Positions 36,463 through 47,805 are shown, counted from the first letter of the stretch. The stretch is DNA of 64,000 nucleotides from Haliotis asinina (GCF_037392515.1 NC_090290.1:16567753-16631752), one strand, 5' to 3'. Notes: a model not told the origin generated them from the sequence alone. Made by a program: numbers and translations.

Positions 36463-37671
36463 GTCATCCGTCGATGACGACGTTTTTTCGAACCCTGGCC
36501 TCGCGGTGAGTCTGTACACTAAAGACTTGTAGATCACCAAAGTGAGAACTGCCAATTCGTATCACGAGGCAAGTCTTTTTATGACTTATATTCAAATGAA
36601 AGAAGTTGTACTAACAGCACTTACATTCTCTACCAAACCCCAACACAAAACTGAGACTCTGTTCCAAATGACGTCGAACCCTTTCACTCAGTCATAACAA
36701 AGATATTCTGTTCAAAATGACCAGTACCCAACCATCTCTATTACAGACCTGAAATACTTTTCAAACATGAAACCCAAGTCATCCGCTTCCAACACCGAAA
36801 TAATGTTGAAAGTGAAACTAATCTTGATTCACATAAAAGATCCACGATGCTGTTCAAAGACGTCCACTGATTCTAATGTAATGTCTTGCCATATGCCTGT
36901 GTTCAGTAGACGTGAAACTAAGAGCCCGGTGTACGTTTACTCCAATAAAAGCGCTCAGTAATTGACCCTTTGATCTACAGGACGTTTTAGCACAGCAAGA
37001 TTGGTAACTTGATGTACTCAACGTCTCCTCCACGTCTACACTAACTCAAGTCCTTTTAGCGTCTACTACTAGACTCCGGGTGCATTTCTCTGCGAATACA
37101 ATACAGACACACATATACTAACCGTTGTTAATAATACTATCGACATCCAGATAAATGACCAGGCGGTTAATAGATGTTTTACAGGGTTTTACAGTTTGTA
37201 CGCATTTAAACTGGTATGCGACTTTAATCGAAGAAAACAAGCTTATTATAGGCTATGCGTTCTAACAGAGAGACATAGCCACTGACATCATGAAATTCTT
37301 AAGGTAGCGAAGTTGTTTTTCCGTCAAACTACAAGGGCCGCATGAGTGATTGAGGGCGTCCAGAATTATCTATAATTAAAGTTCCACCAGCTTTTTTGTT
37401 GCTTGTTTGCTTGTCTAAATCAGCGATAATTAACCATCGGGGTATGCTTACGTTTGTCAAGTAGTTTAACATATTAACATATTTCGACCCTTTTAATGTA
37501 AACAGGATTTTGATCTCATGGGATTGGGATGAAGAGTTTTTTGTTTCCACCCACATTTGCCACAAACTTTAGTTGTTTACTCACTGACTTTTAGATTAAG
37601 CTAATAGTTAAGAGCAACATCTATATGAAAGCTTCGCCATCATCATAAACCGTTGCCTCTGAAACTCAGTG

Positions 37672-37905
37672 TGTGAGGTGTGTGTGTCTGCGTCTGTGTG
37701 TGTCTGTCTGTGTGTGTATATGTGTGTGTCTGTTTGCGTACATGTGTGTATCTATCTGTGTGTGTCTGTTTGTGTACATGTGTGTATCTATCTGTGTGTG
37801 TCTGTGGGTGGGTGTATCTGTTTGTGTATGTGTGTGTATATGTGTGTGTCTATCTGTGTGTGTGTCTCTCTTTCTGTGCGCGCTCGCGCGCGCGCGTGTG
37901 CATTC
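37672..37905 (+). repeat. Compound GT-rich microsatellite
   Basis: Imperfect (GT)n interspersed with GTCT and GTAT and ending in GCGCGCTCGCGCGCGCG. The Cys/Val-rich and His/Thr-rich ORFs over it are artefacts. It lies within block 2 where block 1 has no comparable tract. Confidence 0.95.
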
Positions 37906-38646
37906 AAACGGCTGACTAAGCCTGTATTTCAGGTGATACAAAAATTATTTAACCTCTATTCTACCCTGCCCCACAAAATGTATATACAACTACAATTTCT
38001 ACTTTTATGTGAGCTCTATGTGTTTGTTTGTTTGTTTGAAAGAATTATTCTGAATAACTTGATCATATTGACAAAGTATTGTTATCATTATTATCCAGGG
38101 TGGATTGGCATCCTCTGGTAATTCGTATAAATTGTATTACTTTAAAACTTACATTTAATAGTTTACCAAAGTATCTTTTACATACATACTGAATGCAGTC
38201 CTTAAGCTTTGAATGCTTTTTAATAGATGTTATAATTATAAAGTCTTTCATAACACTGTGCAGAATGTCTCGTTACTTCCACGCTTATATTGTCTTAAGT
38301 CATGTATGGTTTTAGCATGCATATATACTGGACAAAAATAGTAGGGGATGTATGTAAATTTTGAAATTGTGAGTAATGATTTATCTACTCAATAATATAC
38401 CGATAAAATATCAATCTTATAAATGCCAATATACTTAAGTTAGTTTGTCCAGTACATTTTCTAAGTATGTTTAAATCAGAATAATTGTAACGATGTCCGA
38501 CCAATTTCTCTGTCGGTATCATTTTGACTTGACATTACCAATGGACTTGATCCAACTTTAACAGTTAAAACACAAACAGACTCGGTCTTACCCTTCCATG
38601 CAAACAAACTTATATACTTCATCTCATCGATGGGTGATTAGAAGTA

Positions 38647-38915
38647 GACCCGTGAAGGTCCCGGGGTAGAATAGGCCTTCAGCAACCCATGCTTGCCATA
38701 AAAGGCGACTCAGCTGGTCGTAAGAGGCGACTAACGGGATCGGGTGGTCAGGCTCCCTGACTTGGTTGACACATGTCATCGGTTCCCAATTGCGCAGATC
38801 GATGCTCATGTTGTTGATCCCTGGATTGTCTGGTCCAGACTCGATTATTTACAGACCGCCCCCATATAGTTGTAATATTGCTGAGTGCGGCGTAAAACTA
38901 AACTCACTCACTCAC
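38647..38915 (+). mobile_element. SINE family B, full length, with target duplication
   Basis: A reference copy for the family: GACCCGTGAAGGTCCCGGGG, TAGAATAGGCCTTCAGCAAC, CATGCTTGCCATAAAAGGCG, AAGAGGCGACTAACGGGATC, GGGTGGTCAGGCT, ACACATGTCATCGGTTCCC, GATCGATGCTCATGTTGTTG, TGGATTGTCTGGTCCAGACT, ATTATTTACAGACCG, AATATTGCTGAGTGCGGCGT, AAAACTAAACTCACTCACTC. TGATTAGAAGTA occurs at 38635-38646 and 38916-38926 (one base may be shared with the tail). The head has no convincing tRNA A/B boxes, so the polymerase III promoter type is unresolved. Confidence 0.93.
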
Positions 38916-38926
38916 TGATTAGAAGT

Positions 38927-41091
38927 AGTACTGAAGCGACGTAAAATGTGAACTCACCAAATGTATACATAATATTGTTATCTGACACGTTAGATACGCG
39001 TGCTTGTCTTTACGTACATCGGTTTTCGCTATGGGAATAGTTCTGCTAAAGTATTGTCCAAAGTAAAAAACAAAACAAAACAAAACAAACAAACTGTTTT
39101 TAGGCTGTTGCTCTGGATCACTCAAATTTACACACCTGCAAATGACATATGTCGAAATGACTCATTTCGGCCTAACTGTGGGCCGAACGTCAGTGGGAAG
39201 CGTAACAGGATATAGACAATATGCGACAATCACGTCGCTCAGCCAGGTATGATGACCGACCCGTCTCCTCATTTTGAATGAAAAGCATGAGCTGCCTACT
39301 AGATCAAGGGGTCATCTCAAAGATATTTTATGTTTTTTCATAAGTGTTGAATATGTCTCATCTATTTATTAACCTGTTTATGTTCAGATGTGTAAAAGTG
39401 TATGATACCTGACACCCATAGAAAAGCACCGTCTTAAATGTCTCAAAATGTATAGGTGGCATGACCACCCGACGATCGACAGGACTGAATATTATTAGCT
39501 GACATCTCTATCCCCAAGCCCGACCCAAGAAGCTACACCCGTCCTGGTTCTGCTATTGCACGATCACTCCTACCTGATTCTTTTTCTAGTGATAGTGAGA
39601 CTCGGTCGCTACACCTTTAATAGTTTCAGCCTTAAAATTACGTAAAATTTTACGTAAGCTATTCTTTATGATTAAACTAAGTTTAATTTCAAAATGCGCA
39701 TTTAAAAATCGCCTTTTGTAACACAGTTTCATCGCACACTAATTTGCATAAAGCTATGGTCTGTTCCAAATTAGTCACTTTGGACTTGGGGTGCAAAAAG
39801 CCCCCGTTGCTCATGTATACACCAATTTCTCAGTAAAGTTCTTTTCCTATATCCCTACCACTGGAGCTACAGTTAGGCCGAACTCAGTGCAGAAGATATG
39901 TCACACTTTCACACACCAGCTATATAAATTGTAGAGATAAATGCGAAAAATAAAACATTTTTCTATTTTCTGACAAAACCTTGACATGAAACAGATGAAA
40001 ACGGACAAGTGTGAGTAAAGGAAATGAAGAACCGATCCTGTTCAAGAATGACACTGTGAATGTGTTACTTTTAATGAAATACTCACACAATCCAGCTTCG
40101 GATTGTTAGTATATTCAACGTACAGAGTATTGTAATCGAAACATTTCTTATTAGCATCAGAAGTAACTCGTCGGGCTCAGGGAAAATAAACAAACATGGA
40201 GGATACCTTGGGTACTTTAATAAACAATAGAATCTGTTAATACGGACGTTTGGTTACCAGGCAATGTCTGGATTAACGGGGGATACCTTGGATGCTGCCA
40301 CTGTAATTTGTAGGAAGGCCTCCGGGAATAATCCGGTCCAGTCTAAGGAAGTTTTAACATACAGACAACAACACTGTTGTGCACTGAACATGTCCATTCT
40401 GACGTCACTAATGCACGTGGAAGACATCTACACGAATATGCCCCGAGGGTAATCCTACTTCTGCTGCCATCTCGATTGATTCGATGAACACACCCTGATG
40501 ACTCTGCCATTTAAACTCACCACTGAATGTTATTTTCATCATGAAACCAAGTATCTGATAATCATCGCCATCTGACAAGGGGTTCAAATGTTACTTCAGA
40601 ATGTTCCGAACTATGGACGGAACAGGGATGTTAATACAAAACCTGCTGTGATTAATATACACTAGGGTATTAACATTAAAACAATCAAAATTGTACTCGC
40701 GATCGGCTAACGCAGATGATCCAATTTGTATGATTAGGATGATAATCCTTGTATCATTTAACACGATGCTGATTTGTCATTTGAGGATGTCAGAACTTGA
40801 AACCAGAATCAGCTTGAAAACAGATACTGCGGGTGTGTTCAGAAGACAAAACCTAATTGGGTGGATTTGCCTACGATTCTTGATGATACCATCAGATTGT
40901 TATTTCTCCCGTGGGTGTCTGATAAGCTGATCCTTCTCGTTGTTCTCCGGGCAAGACAATCTTGATACTGAAAACGTCATTGTCATGTCAATGTGACCAC
41001 CAGCCGTGATTCGTGATTTCGTCATAACGTCACAATGACGTTTACACACACATTATTTCTTCTTATTCGTCCTGACATAAGTGTGATTTCA
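38927..41091. other. Non-coding part of block 2
   Basis: Matches block 1 at 39.98-40.15, 40.30-40.60, 40.73-40.88 and 40.93-41.09 kb. An AAAAC repeat lies near 39067-39092. A 40-codon coding-looking stretch at 39501-39620 has no known relative. No gene is supported. Confidence 0.4.
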
Positions 41092-41103
41092 TCAAATATT
41101 GCA

Positions 41104-41646
41104 GGCACCGTTGTGGGTGCTGGGTAACGCCAAGAGCTCGCCAACACCCCCGTTGTGGACCCGGGGAAATATTTGGTCCACCAACCCGTTTGCCGTGGGT
41201 TGCGGCCGTGTGTCGGCGGAGGAGGGGATCCTGGTGGTTGAGAGCAATGGGGGCCTGGAACCTTTGGCCCTGGCTTCACCTAGACGAGTGGTAGAATGGG
41301 TCCGGTTCTGTCAGTCGGCTGGTCACGCCAAGCCCTGTGCATGTGACTATTTTTGCACTTTTTATTTGTTATTGGGTATTGGCACTTTTGACATCTATTG
41401 CATAAATTATAGTTGATATTATACTGCCTAGAGTCTTAATCCAGAAGGTGGTGGCTCATGGGCCAATCTGGTGGTGTTGACCTCTGAATAATGTATGTCT
41501 TCAATTTCATGTCAAGGAGTGGACCAGTCTGGCATTAAATTGGTTAACAAAATACAGCTATTTAAGTCATATTCTCTGGAATATAACACCCCTGTAACCC
41601 TGGTGTCAGCATCTTGGATACCCGGTGCTTATTGACACAGTCCTTG
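41104..41646 (+). promoter_or_regulatory. LINE 5' UTR, presumed internal promoter region
   Basis: The first 250 bases are markedly more GC-rich than the surroundings (CGTGGGTTGCGGCCGTGTGT, GGCGGAGGAGGGGATCCTGG) and begin exactly at the target duplication. LINEs carry their promoter inside the transcribed 5' end, so this is where it should lie; no specific element is identified. The 105-codon ORF covering it is not conserved in the other copy and is probably fortuitous. The second half is A+T-rich. Confidence 0.65.
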
Positions 41647-42756
41647 TTGCCACCGTCCTTGTTGACACTATGATGATCATAGCACTACTGTAGATTCATG
41701 GGCTCGGTTCATTGTAATTGAAGCATAATCCAATAAAATTGAACAAATTCGCCATTTCTAAGGCTTTTGATGGATGTTGCGGTGACGTTCTTGATCTTTG
41801 CTTGTTGAATGTTCTAGAAAGCAGCAGTCTGTGAACCCTTTGTCCATCAAACATTTTGCCAATGTTCAAGAGGTGGTTACTGCACACAAAACACGCAATT
41901 GATGTCGTGGAATCGTCCGTGATCGCGCACGCTGTCTATCCGACCTGAGTAAAGACGAGATTGTCACTAAAATGAAAAATCAAGGTGTCACAGCCCCGAA
42001 ACGTTTTACTAGGAAACAGAATGATTCTTTCATCAAAACCCACACCTATCTTTTTACGTTTTCTCTTTCCAAACTCCCTACATGTGTTAAAACTGGATAC
42101 TTATATATCCGAGTACTTAAATATTAAATATATGTCCCCAACCCACTACGATGTTATAACTGCCAAAAGTTCGGTCACGGAGCCAAGAACTGTCATATAA
42201 ATATTACATGTTCTCGATGCAGTGGAGCTCATGAGAGTTCATTGTGCACAAATGAGTCTCTAAAGTGTTCAAAAAGTGCAGTGGTGAACATCTCGCTTCC
42301 TCAAAATCCTGTCCCTTTTTCGTACATGAAGCCCAAATTCTTAAATACAAGTGCACTAACAATATGTCCTATAATGAAGCCAAAACATGTGTCATCACAG
42401 TTTTTAAACCAGAACATATTCAGCCGCTGTCTTGTCCCCAACTTAAACTCAAGTTTCTGTCTCATGTCAAACCGATATTTCATGGCTTAAAGGACATCTT
42501 ACCCTTGAGGACTCGTAATCACAGTGACAGTAACATCATCCTCTCAGTCCATCAGTCACAAGCTTCGTCATCCAATTTTCACAAGGACAATGATACAGTT
42601 CTGTGCACTGTGCATACAGGAAAACTTTAAAAAAACACAATTAAAGACGAAACACAGGTCCCTCCAACACTTGCAGGTTCCATCTTCCATCAAACCTACT
42701 GAGGTTCATAATACATTTGCACTTTCTTCACATGGAAACCACTCCGACATAGCCTA
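41647..42756 (+). pseudogene. LINE ORF1, zinc-knuckle protein (broken)
   Basis: Colinear with ORF1 at 18112-19227: D-STTVDSWARFIVIE near 41680, KFAISKAFDGCCGDV near 41748, IVRDRA-CLSDLSKDEIVTK near 41915, KRFTRKQNDSFIKTHTYLF near 42000, then decayed knuckles (CYNCQKFGHGAKNC near 42150, CSRC..., and a CSGEHLASSKSC-like third knuckle near 42280). The start codon position reads TTGGCCACC-like sequence where the other copy has ATGGCTACC. At least five frame changes. It would have bound LINE RNA when intact. Confidence 0.82.
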
Positions 42757-42806
42757 ACCTGGCGAGTGGACCTCCATCTCGATCTCGATCACCAATTGAG
42801 CTGCCA

Positions 42807-45800
42807 TGAGTAGCTCAAATCATATCATTCAGTGGAACTGCAGAGGACTTCGGCATAATTTCAATGAACTTCAATTATTAAGAAAAGATCTACATCCATC
42901 AGCAGTTTGTTTACAAGAAACGTACCTTAAACATACAGTGATATAAGACGCTATAGTCCTTTTGATTCTTTTTCACCATCGGGCGATACAGGTACCGGTT
43001 GCGCTTCTGTTCCTGTACGACAGGACGTCATTCACAGTCCTGTTTCTCTTATCACAAACCTGCAAGCTGTAGCAGTTCGTCTCACACTGCACATTACCAC
43101 CACACTCTGTTCCTTGTACCTTCCTCCGGCTTCCAATATTCAGAAGCCCGACCTTCAAAAACTGTGTGACCAGCTCCCTAAGCCTTTTATCATGATGGGT
43201 GATCTCAATGGACAAAATCCTTTATGGGGAAGTTCAAATAAAAATCAGAAAGGCAGTATAACTGAGGACGTCATATCTTACAACGACCTGTGCATATTTA
43301 ATGATGTTCAGAAACATATTCATCCCTAGATCTGTCTCTTGCAGATTCAACTTTGCTGAATGAATTCACATGGTTACGATGACCTCTGTGGAAAAAAATT
43401 TGCAACCTGTGTCACCATTTGATGTTCCGCCGTCATCACGATGGAATTTTAAAACAGCTGACTGGCTTTTATATGAAACTCTGTGTCTTACCAAATTAAA
43501 ACCTGCAATGTTCATGAGCAGTCCTGATCCACTAAAATGTTTCTCTGAAGAATTACATATAATAGCTGATGAATGTATTCCTACGTCCTCTGCTGTTCCT
43601 CATATACGCAAACCATGGTTCAATGCAAGCTAGGAAGGCACAGAAAAAGGCTGAACGATATTTCCGTCGCCATCCTAAGGTGCATAATTGAAATAAATTA
43701 AAAATTTTAAATGCTAAAGAGCGGCTTACCTTTAAACAGAATAAACGCCAATCTTGGCAAAATTATGCATCTAAAATCAATTCTCGCACACCCATGTCCA
43801 CGGTATGGAACATGGTCCACAAAAGTAAAGGTAAAGGTACTCGATCTAGTGTCAACCATCTTAAACATGGAGATCAATCAGGTACGGATAAATCAGATAT
43901 TGCAAATACTCTTATCGATCCTCTTCTAACTATCTGCCTGAATTTCAGCAGTATAAAACACAACAAGAAAAGAAACCTGTTAATTTCAACTCGGATAATG
44001 GGGAAGATTATAATGAAACATTTTCTATTCATGAGCTCCACACCGCTCTTGACCAAGCCCACGATACTGCTGCAGGGGTTGATAACATACATTATCAGCT
44101 CTTAAAGCACTTACCAGAATCCTGATTAGAAACACTTCTTAAATATGTTTGATGATATTTGGACATCGGGTAACTTTCCTCCCTCATGGCGTGATGCTAT
44201 AGTAGTACCAATACCTAAACCCGGACATGATCATACGGATCCGTCAAATTATCAACCAATTTCATAAACTAGTTGTGTTTGCAAGTCCATGGAACGCATG
44301 ATAAATAATCGACTTGTTTGGTATTTGGAAACAAATAATCTTATAACAGATATACAATGGGGTTTCCGTAAAAACAGAAATACTGTCGATCACTTAGTGC
44401 GTTTGGAATCATTTGTAAAAAAACGCACTAATTAATAAACAGCATGCTGTGTCTATCGTTTTTGATCTTGAAAACACTTTTTGACACTACCTGAGAGATT
44501 TACATTTACCTGATTTTATCGCCAACTTTTTAAATGACAGACAGTTCCAAGTACGCGTGGGTTCTACCCTGTCTGATCATTGTAATCAGGATCAGGGTGT
44601 TCCACAAGGCAGTATCTTGTCTGTCACACTTAATCAGTTAATCAAAACAGTTAATAAAAATTTTTAAACGATTCAATTGATGGATCATTATTTGTGGATG
44701 AGTTTAATATTTCTTGTCGTGGGACAAATATGCATATTATTGAACGGCAACTGCAGTTGTGTTTAAACAAGATAAATAAATGGTGTCTAGAAAACGGCTT
44801 TAATTTTTTTAAATCGAAAACAAACTGCATACATTTGTGTCGTAAGTACAAACCCCATAAAGATCCAGAACTATTTCAAGTGGGACCCCAATCAATGATG
44901 TCAAGGAGGCCAAGTTCTTGGGACTTTTTTTCGATTCACATTTGACCTTTTCGCCTCATATTAAATCCATTAAAGCAAAATGTCTGAAGGCACTCGATTT
45001 ATTAAAGGTGTTTCTAATTCAGAATAGGGAGGTGATCAAACTACCCTCCTTCACTTACATAGATCACTGGTGCGATCTAAACTTGATTATGGCTCCATCG
45101 TATATGGTGGAGCTTGTCAAAGCAACTTAAAACTACTTGACTCTGTCCATCACCAAGGCCTAAGACTTTGTCTCGGTTCTTTTAGAACCTCTCCTATCGA
45201 GAGTCTTTACGTCGAAGCTTATAGGCCTTCTCTCAACCAACGCCGTATAAAACTATCTTTGCGTTGCATTACAAAATTAGCTTCTAATGAGTCTAATCCT
45301 GTATTTAATTGTGTCTTTAATCCTCTTTATGAGGATTTGTATAACAAAAAGTCTTCCCTTGTTCCGCCTCTTGGGCTCAGAATTAAGCCATTTCTTGCTG
45401 CTGCCGGCATTGAGCTGAAAAACATGGCTCCTCACCGACTTCTTTCTTCTCCTCCTTGGCAATTGGTTAGGCCCCAAGTGGACCTAACATTAACTACATT
45501 TAAAAAATCAGAAACGAATGAACTACAATATGAACAAGAATATAATCAATTAAAACATAAATATAGCAATTATAAATCCTTATTTACAGATGGGTCCAAA
45601 GACGGTGGCGCAGTGGCTTGTGCCACTGTTATTGCATCCAGGATAATATCTTCTAGATTACCAGACAACAGTTCTATTTTTACAGCAGAAGCTAACGCCA
45701 TATTAACAGCTCTTAAATTTGTTCAAAAACACCCTAATCATAAACAGTATATAATCTATTCAGATTCTCTCTCTTGCATTCAGGCTATAAAAATATTTCT

Positions 45801-46105
45801 TGCAAACATCCATTTTTAATTGAAATTATTGAATTGTATAATGATTTACTACTGACCAGTACGACATCGTATTTTGTTGGTTACTCTGCCACGTGGGCAT
45901 TTCTGGTGACACGATGGCTGATCTTGCTGCCAAGGCAGCACTCAACAAATCTGTGACACCACCACGTCCTGCCTGACTGTGTTGAATATTCCATCACAAG
46001 GGATAAATATGTTAAATCACGAACTATGAAGGATCATTTTAGTAACGTAAATTCTCATTTAATTATTGCATTTTTAAAAGAATTAGATTTGTTAAGTGAT
46101 TTGTA
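42807..46105 (+). pseudogene. LINE ORF2: endonuclease, reverse transcriptase, RNase H (broken)
   Basis: Start MSSSNHIIQWNCRGLRHNF at 42807. Endonuclease: LQETYLK near 42915, MGDLNGQNPLWGS near 43195-43235; the SDH motif expected near 43390 is destroyed (CGKK). RT: PIPKPGHDHTDPSNYQPIS near 44208-44265, QGVPQGSIL near 44590-44620, catalytic box FVDE at 44691-44702, where the second Asp is Glu. Thumb and connection near 45070-45470 are in one 249-codon frame with RNase H: FTDGSKDGG near 45585, the acidic TAEAN near 45685, YSDSLS near 45760. After AAATCTGTGACACCAC near 45963 about 0.3 kb is deleted relative to the minus-strand copy, and the frame rejoins in the C-terminal zinc-binding region. Many stops. 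Confidence 0.87.
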
Positions 46106-46643
46106 ATTAGATATATATCTTATGATTGGAAGTTTGAGTCAATAACTAAGAGTGTTAGTGGCTGTATCCTCGAGGGATGTTGAAGTACCGTAAAATTATT
46201 GTCCTCCCGACAAGGTACGTAAGTCTGAAAACATTTGAAGTTAAATTTAATCTTACATTTCTTTTAGCCATAGTACTTCTGTCATTTTAATTTGTGGCTA
46301 ATCTTGCATACAATCACCAGCAGCTGAGGGGATGGTGTAAATCCAGCTAGGGTCCACGCAGGAAGCAAATGTACTGTAAGTCCCCATGGCTCTAGTATGG
46401 TGATCTACCTTCAGTTGCTGGTGATCTATAGCCTTTTTTATATTGTATTGTCTGAACAGTGACATTAGTTTTAACTTTTCTCGCTAGTTTTAATTCCTAT
46501 TGTGATACACTAGTTGTTTTAGTGTCCTTCGTCGACAGTTTTTTTACCATATACATAAATTCCGTTTTTTCAAGAATGTTCTCGTCACGATATGGCTGAA
46601 ATATTGCCGATGTGACTTTAAATATTAACTCACTCACTTACTC
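46106..46643 (+). other. LINE 3' UTR and tail
   Basis: Contains GTTAGTGGCTGTATCCTCGA, AGTACCGTAAAATTATTGTC, AGGGTCCACGCAGGAAGCAA, AGTCCCCATGGCTCTAGTAT, then CTCGTCACGATATGGCTG, AAATATTGCCGATGTGACTT and TTAACTCACTCACTTACTC. The last 70 bases resemble the tails of the SINEs in this window. No poly(A) signal or poly(A) tail is seen, so priming probably used the ACTC repeat. Confidence 0.85.
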
Positions 46644-46660
46644 AAATATTGCATATCAAT

Positions 46661-46717
46661 GGCGTTTATGGCAAGCATGGGTTGCTGAAGGCCTGTTCTA
46701 ACCATGACCTTCACGGG
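46661..46717 (-). mobile_element. SINE family B 5' fragment
   Basis: TTATGGCAAGCATGGGTTGC, TGAAGGCCTGTTCTAACCAT, GACCTTCACGGGTC is the antisense of the family B head. It ends abruptly where the rest of the SINE should follow, 8 bases from the LINE's right-hand target duplication. Confidence 0.75.
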
Positions 46718-46734
46718 TCAACTTCATTATAACC

Positions 46735-46985
46735 TCAATGATATATTATCATTATGACGTTGAGCTGCAGTTTACAAATTCGTGATATCCCTTTCAGTGA
46801 CAATAAAATCATATAATTCACCAAAGATAATTGGTCAAACATATGTCCAACAGTACTAGTTACAAATGTTAAATTAAAAGTTTCTATAACAGTCCTAATA
46901 TTTGGAACAGTAATCCAACACGTTATTGCCCACGCAGACAACACTAAAAGTATAATGATCTCAAGTTTCTTTGAATTCTCTAATC
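46735..46985 (-). pseudogene. Possible decayed membrane-protein (7TM-like) fragment
   Basis: The minus strand encodes two hydrophobic stretches, IIILLVLSAWAITCWITVP and a later LVNYMILLSLKGISR. The spacing and the CW-x-x-x-P and N-Y motifs loosely resemble helices 6 and 7 of rhodopsin-like receptors. The paralogous site in block 1 (about 32.35-32.48 kb, minus) gives the related DIIVVMLSSWAMTRFIAF. A+T-rich DNA often encodes hydrophobic peptides, and no other receptor helices are seen, so this is a weak call. Confidence 0.22.
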
Positions 46986-47349
46986 CTCTCCAAAGTCTAA
47001 ATAGCCTGGATATTGATAACCAGAGTATAGGGTTATAGGACGTATAATAATGGAATAATTAGATATGGCAACTTTGGGTTTAATCAAGATCAACATCTAA
47101 GAGATTTTACAGTATCAAGTTTCTCCAGTAGAAGATGACTTAATCTAGTGTAAAAGGTTAACAAGAGGCATACCCCGTCTGTCTCCCGACAAATTTGATA
47201 GTGGTGCACATCAAATCCAAAAGTGTCATATGTCCAACGTCATGAGAGTATGATGATGTATCAATATAGACTATTGAGCTATTGCAGAAAGGAAATAGGG
47301 ATAAAGTACTCTGTTGGTCACATTTTATTATGATCAAGTGAATATTAAA

Positions 47350-47805
47350 TTATGGTATTAAAAAATGACGCTGCGACACCGAACATCGCTATTGATAGAA
47401 TGCACGCTGGAGATTGCAAATCTTCTGTTACCATGTCTCTGAATGTTAGCACGGCTTGCAGCATGTTACAGCCAAACAGGCCTAACAAATGACCGTCCCC
47501 GTGCAGGCAAACCTCGACTCACAACTGTAAGCCCATGATCGGTACATCCGGGTACTACATTTGCGTGATAGAGGACAGGGGCCAGTATGCTTGGATCCTG
47601 TTTCATAATGCTCTCGAAAGCCTACATACTGTAGCATATAGGATGTCCGAATGCTATGAGAAAAGTTACGATATCTTAGGTTTATGAGAGCTTGATGAGA
47701 CTGGACTTTTGAAGATATCCAGTCAAACTGTTCAGAGAGATTTGACTGGGAGCCAGGAGATCCGCCTTCGGGCCCATGCTACGTTGTCACTATGGCGCTC
47801 AACGT
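47350..47805 (+). pseudogene. Tc1/mariner-family transposase, DNA-binding part (decayed)
   Basis: Motifs of the bipartite DNA-binding domain appear in order over three frames: IDRMHAGDCKSS and LNVSTACS (first helix-turn-helix, cf. M-AGMS...V---FNVS-ST), TGLTNDRPRAGKPRLTT (the GRPR-type AT-hook-like linker) near 47475-47525, IRVLHLRDRGQ near 47548-47580, ISSQTVQRDL near 47718-47748 (second helix-turn-helix), and IRLRAHATLS near 47760. The catalytic DDE half is absent. Presumably a 3'-deleted relic; no terminal inverted repeat found. Confidence 0.65.

Larger units (their letters stand above)
41104..46643 (+). mobile_element. I/Nimb-like LINE, complete insertion bounded by target duplication
   Basis: TCAAATATTGCA occurs at 41092-41103 and at 46642-46653, directly flanking a 5.54-kb element with GC-rich leader, ORF1, ORF2, 3' UTR and ACTC tail. 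This fixes the 5' terminus at GGCACCGTTGTGGG and shows the element is full length apart from an internal deletion of about 0.3 kb near 45965. It inserted into block 2. Every ORF carries stops or frameshifts and the reverse transcriptase motif is FVDE instead of FVDD, so it is dead. Confidence 0.93.
37200..47170. repeat. Segmental duplication block 2
   Basis: Collinear with block 1 by the landmarks listed there. It is longer because a SINE (38647-38915) and a complete LINE (41104-46643) were inserted after the duplication. Remove the LINE and the block 1 order continues across the gap: 32.0 kb matches 41.0-41.1 kb and 32.4 kb matches 46.9 kb. Confidence 0.6.

Noticed and set aside
39501..39620. 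40-codon coding-looking stretch (IPKPDPRSYTRPGSAIARSL)
   Set aside because: Preceded by a stop in frame and without a second copy or a known relative; too short to call.
41099..41416. 105-codon ORF in GC-rich DNA looking like a host first exon with CpG-rich promoter
   Set aside because: It starts at the target duplication of the LINE and lies in its 5' UTR; the frame has no homology to ORF1.
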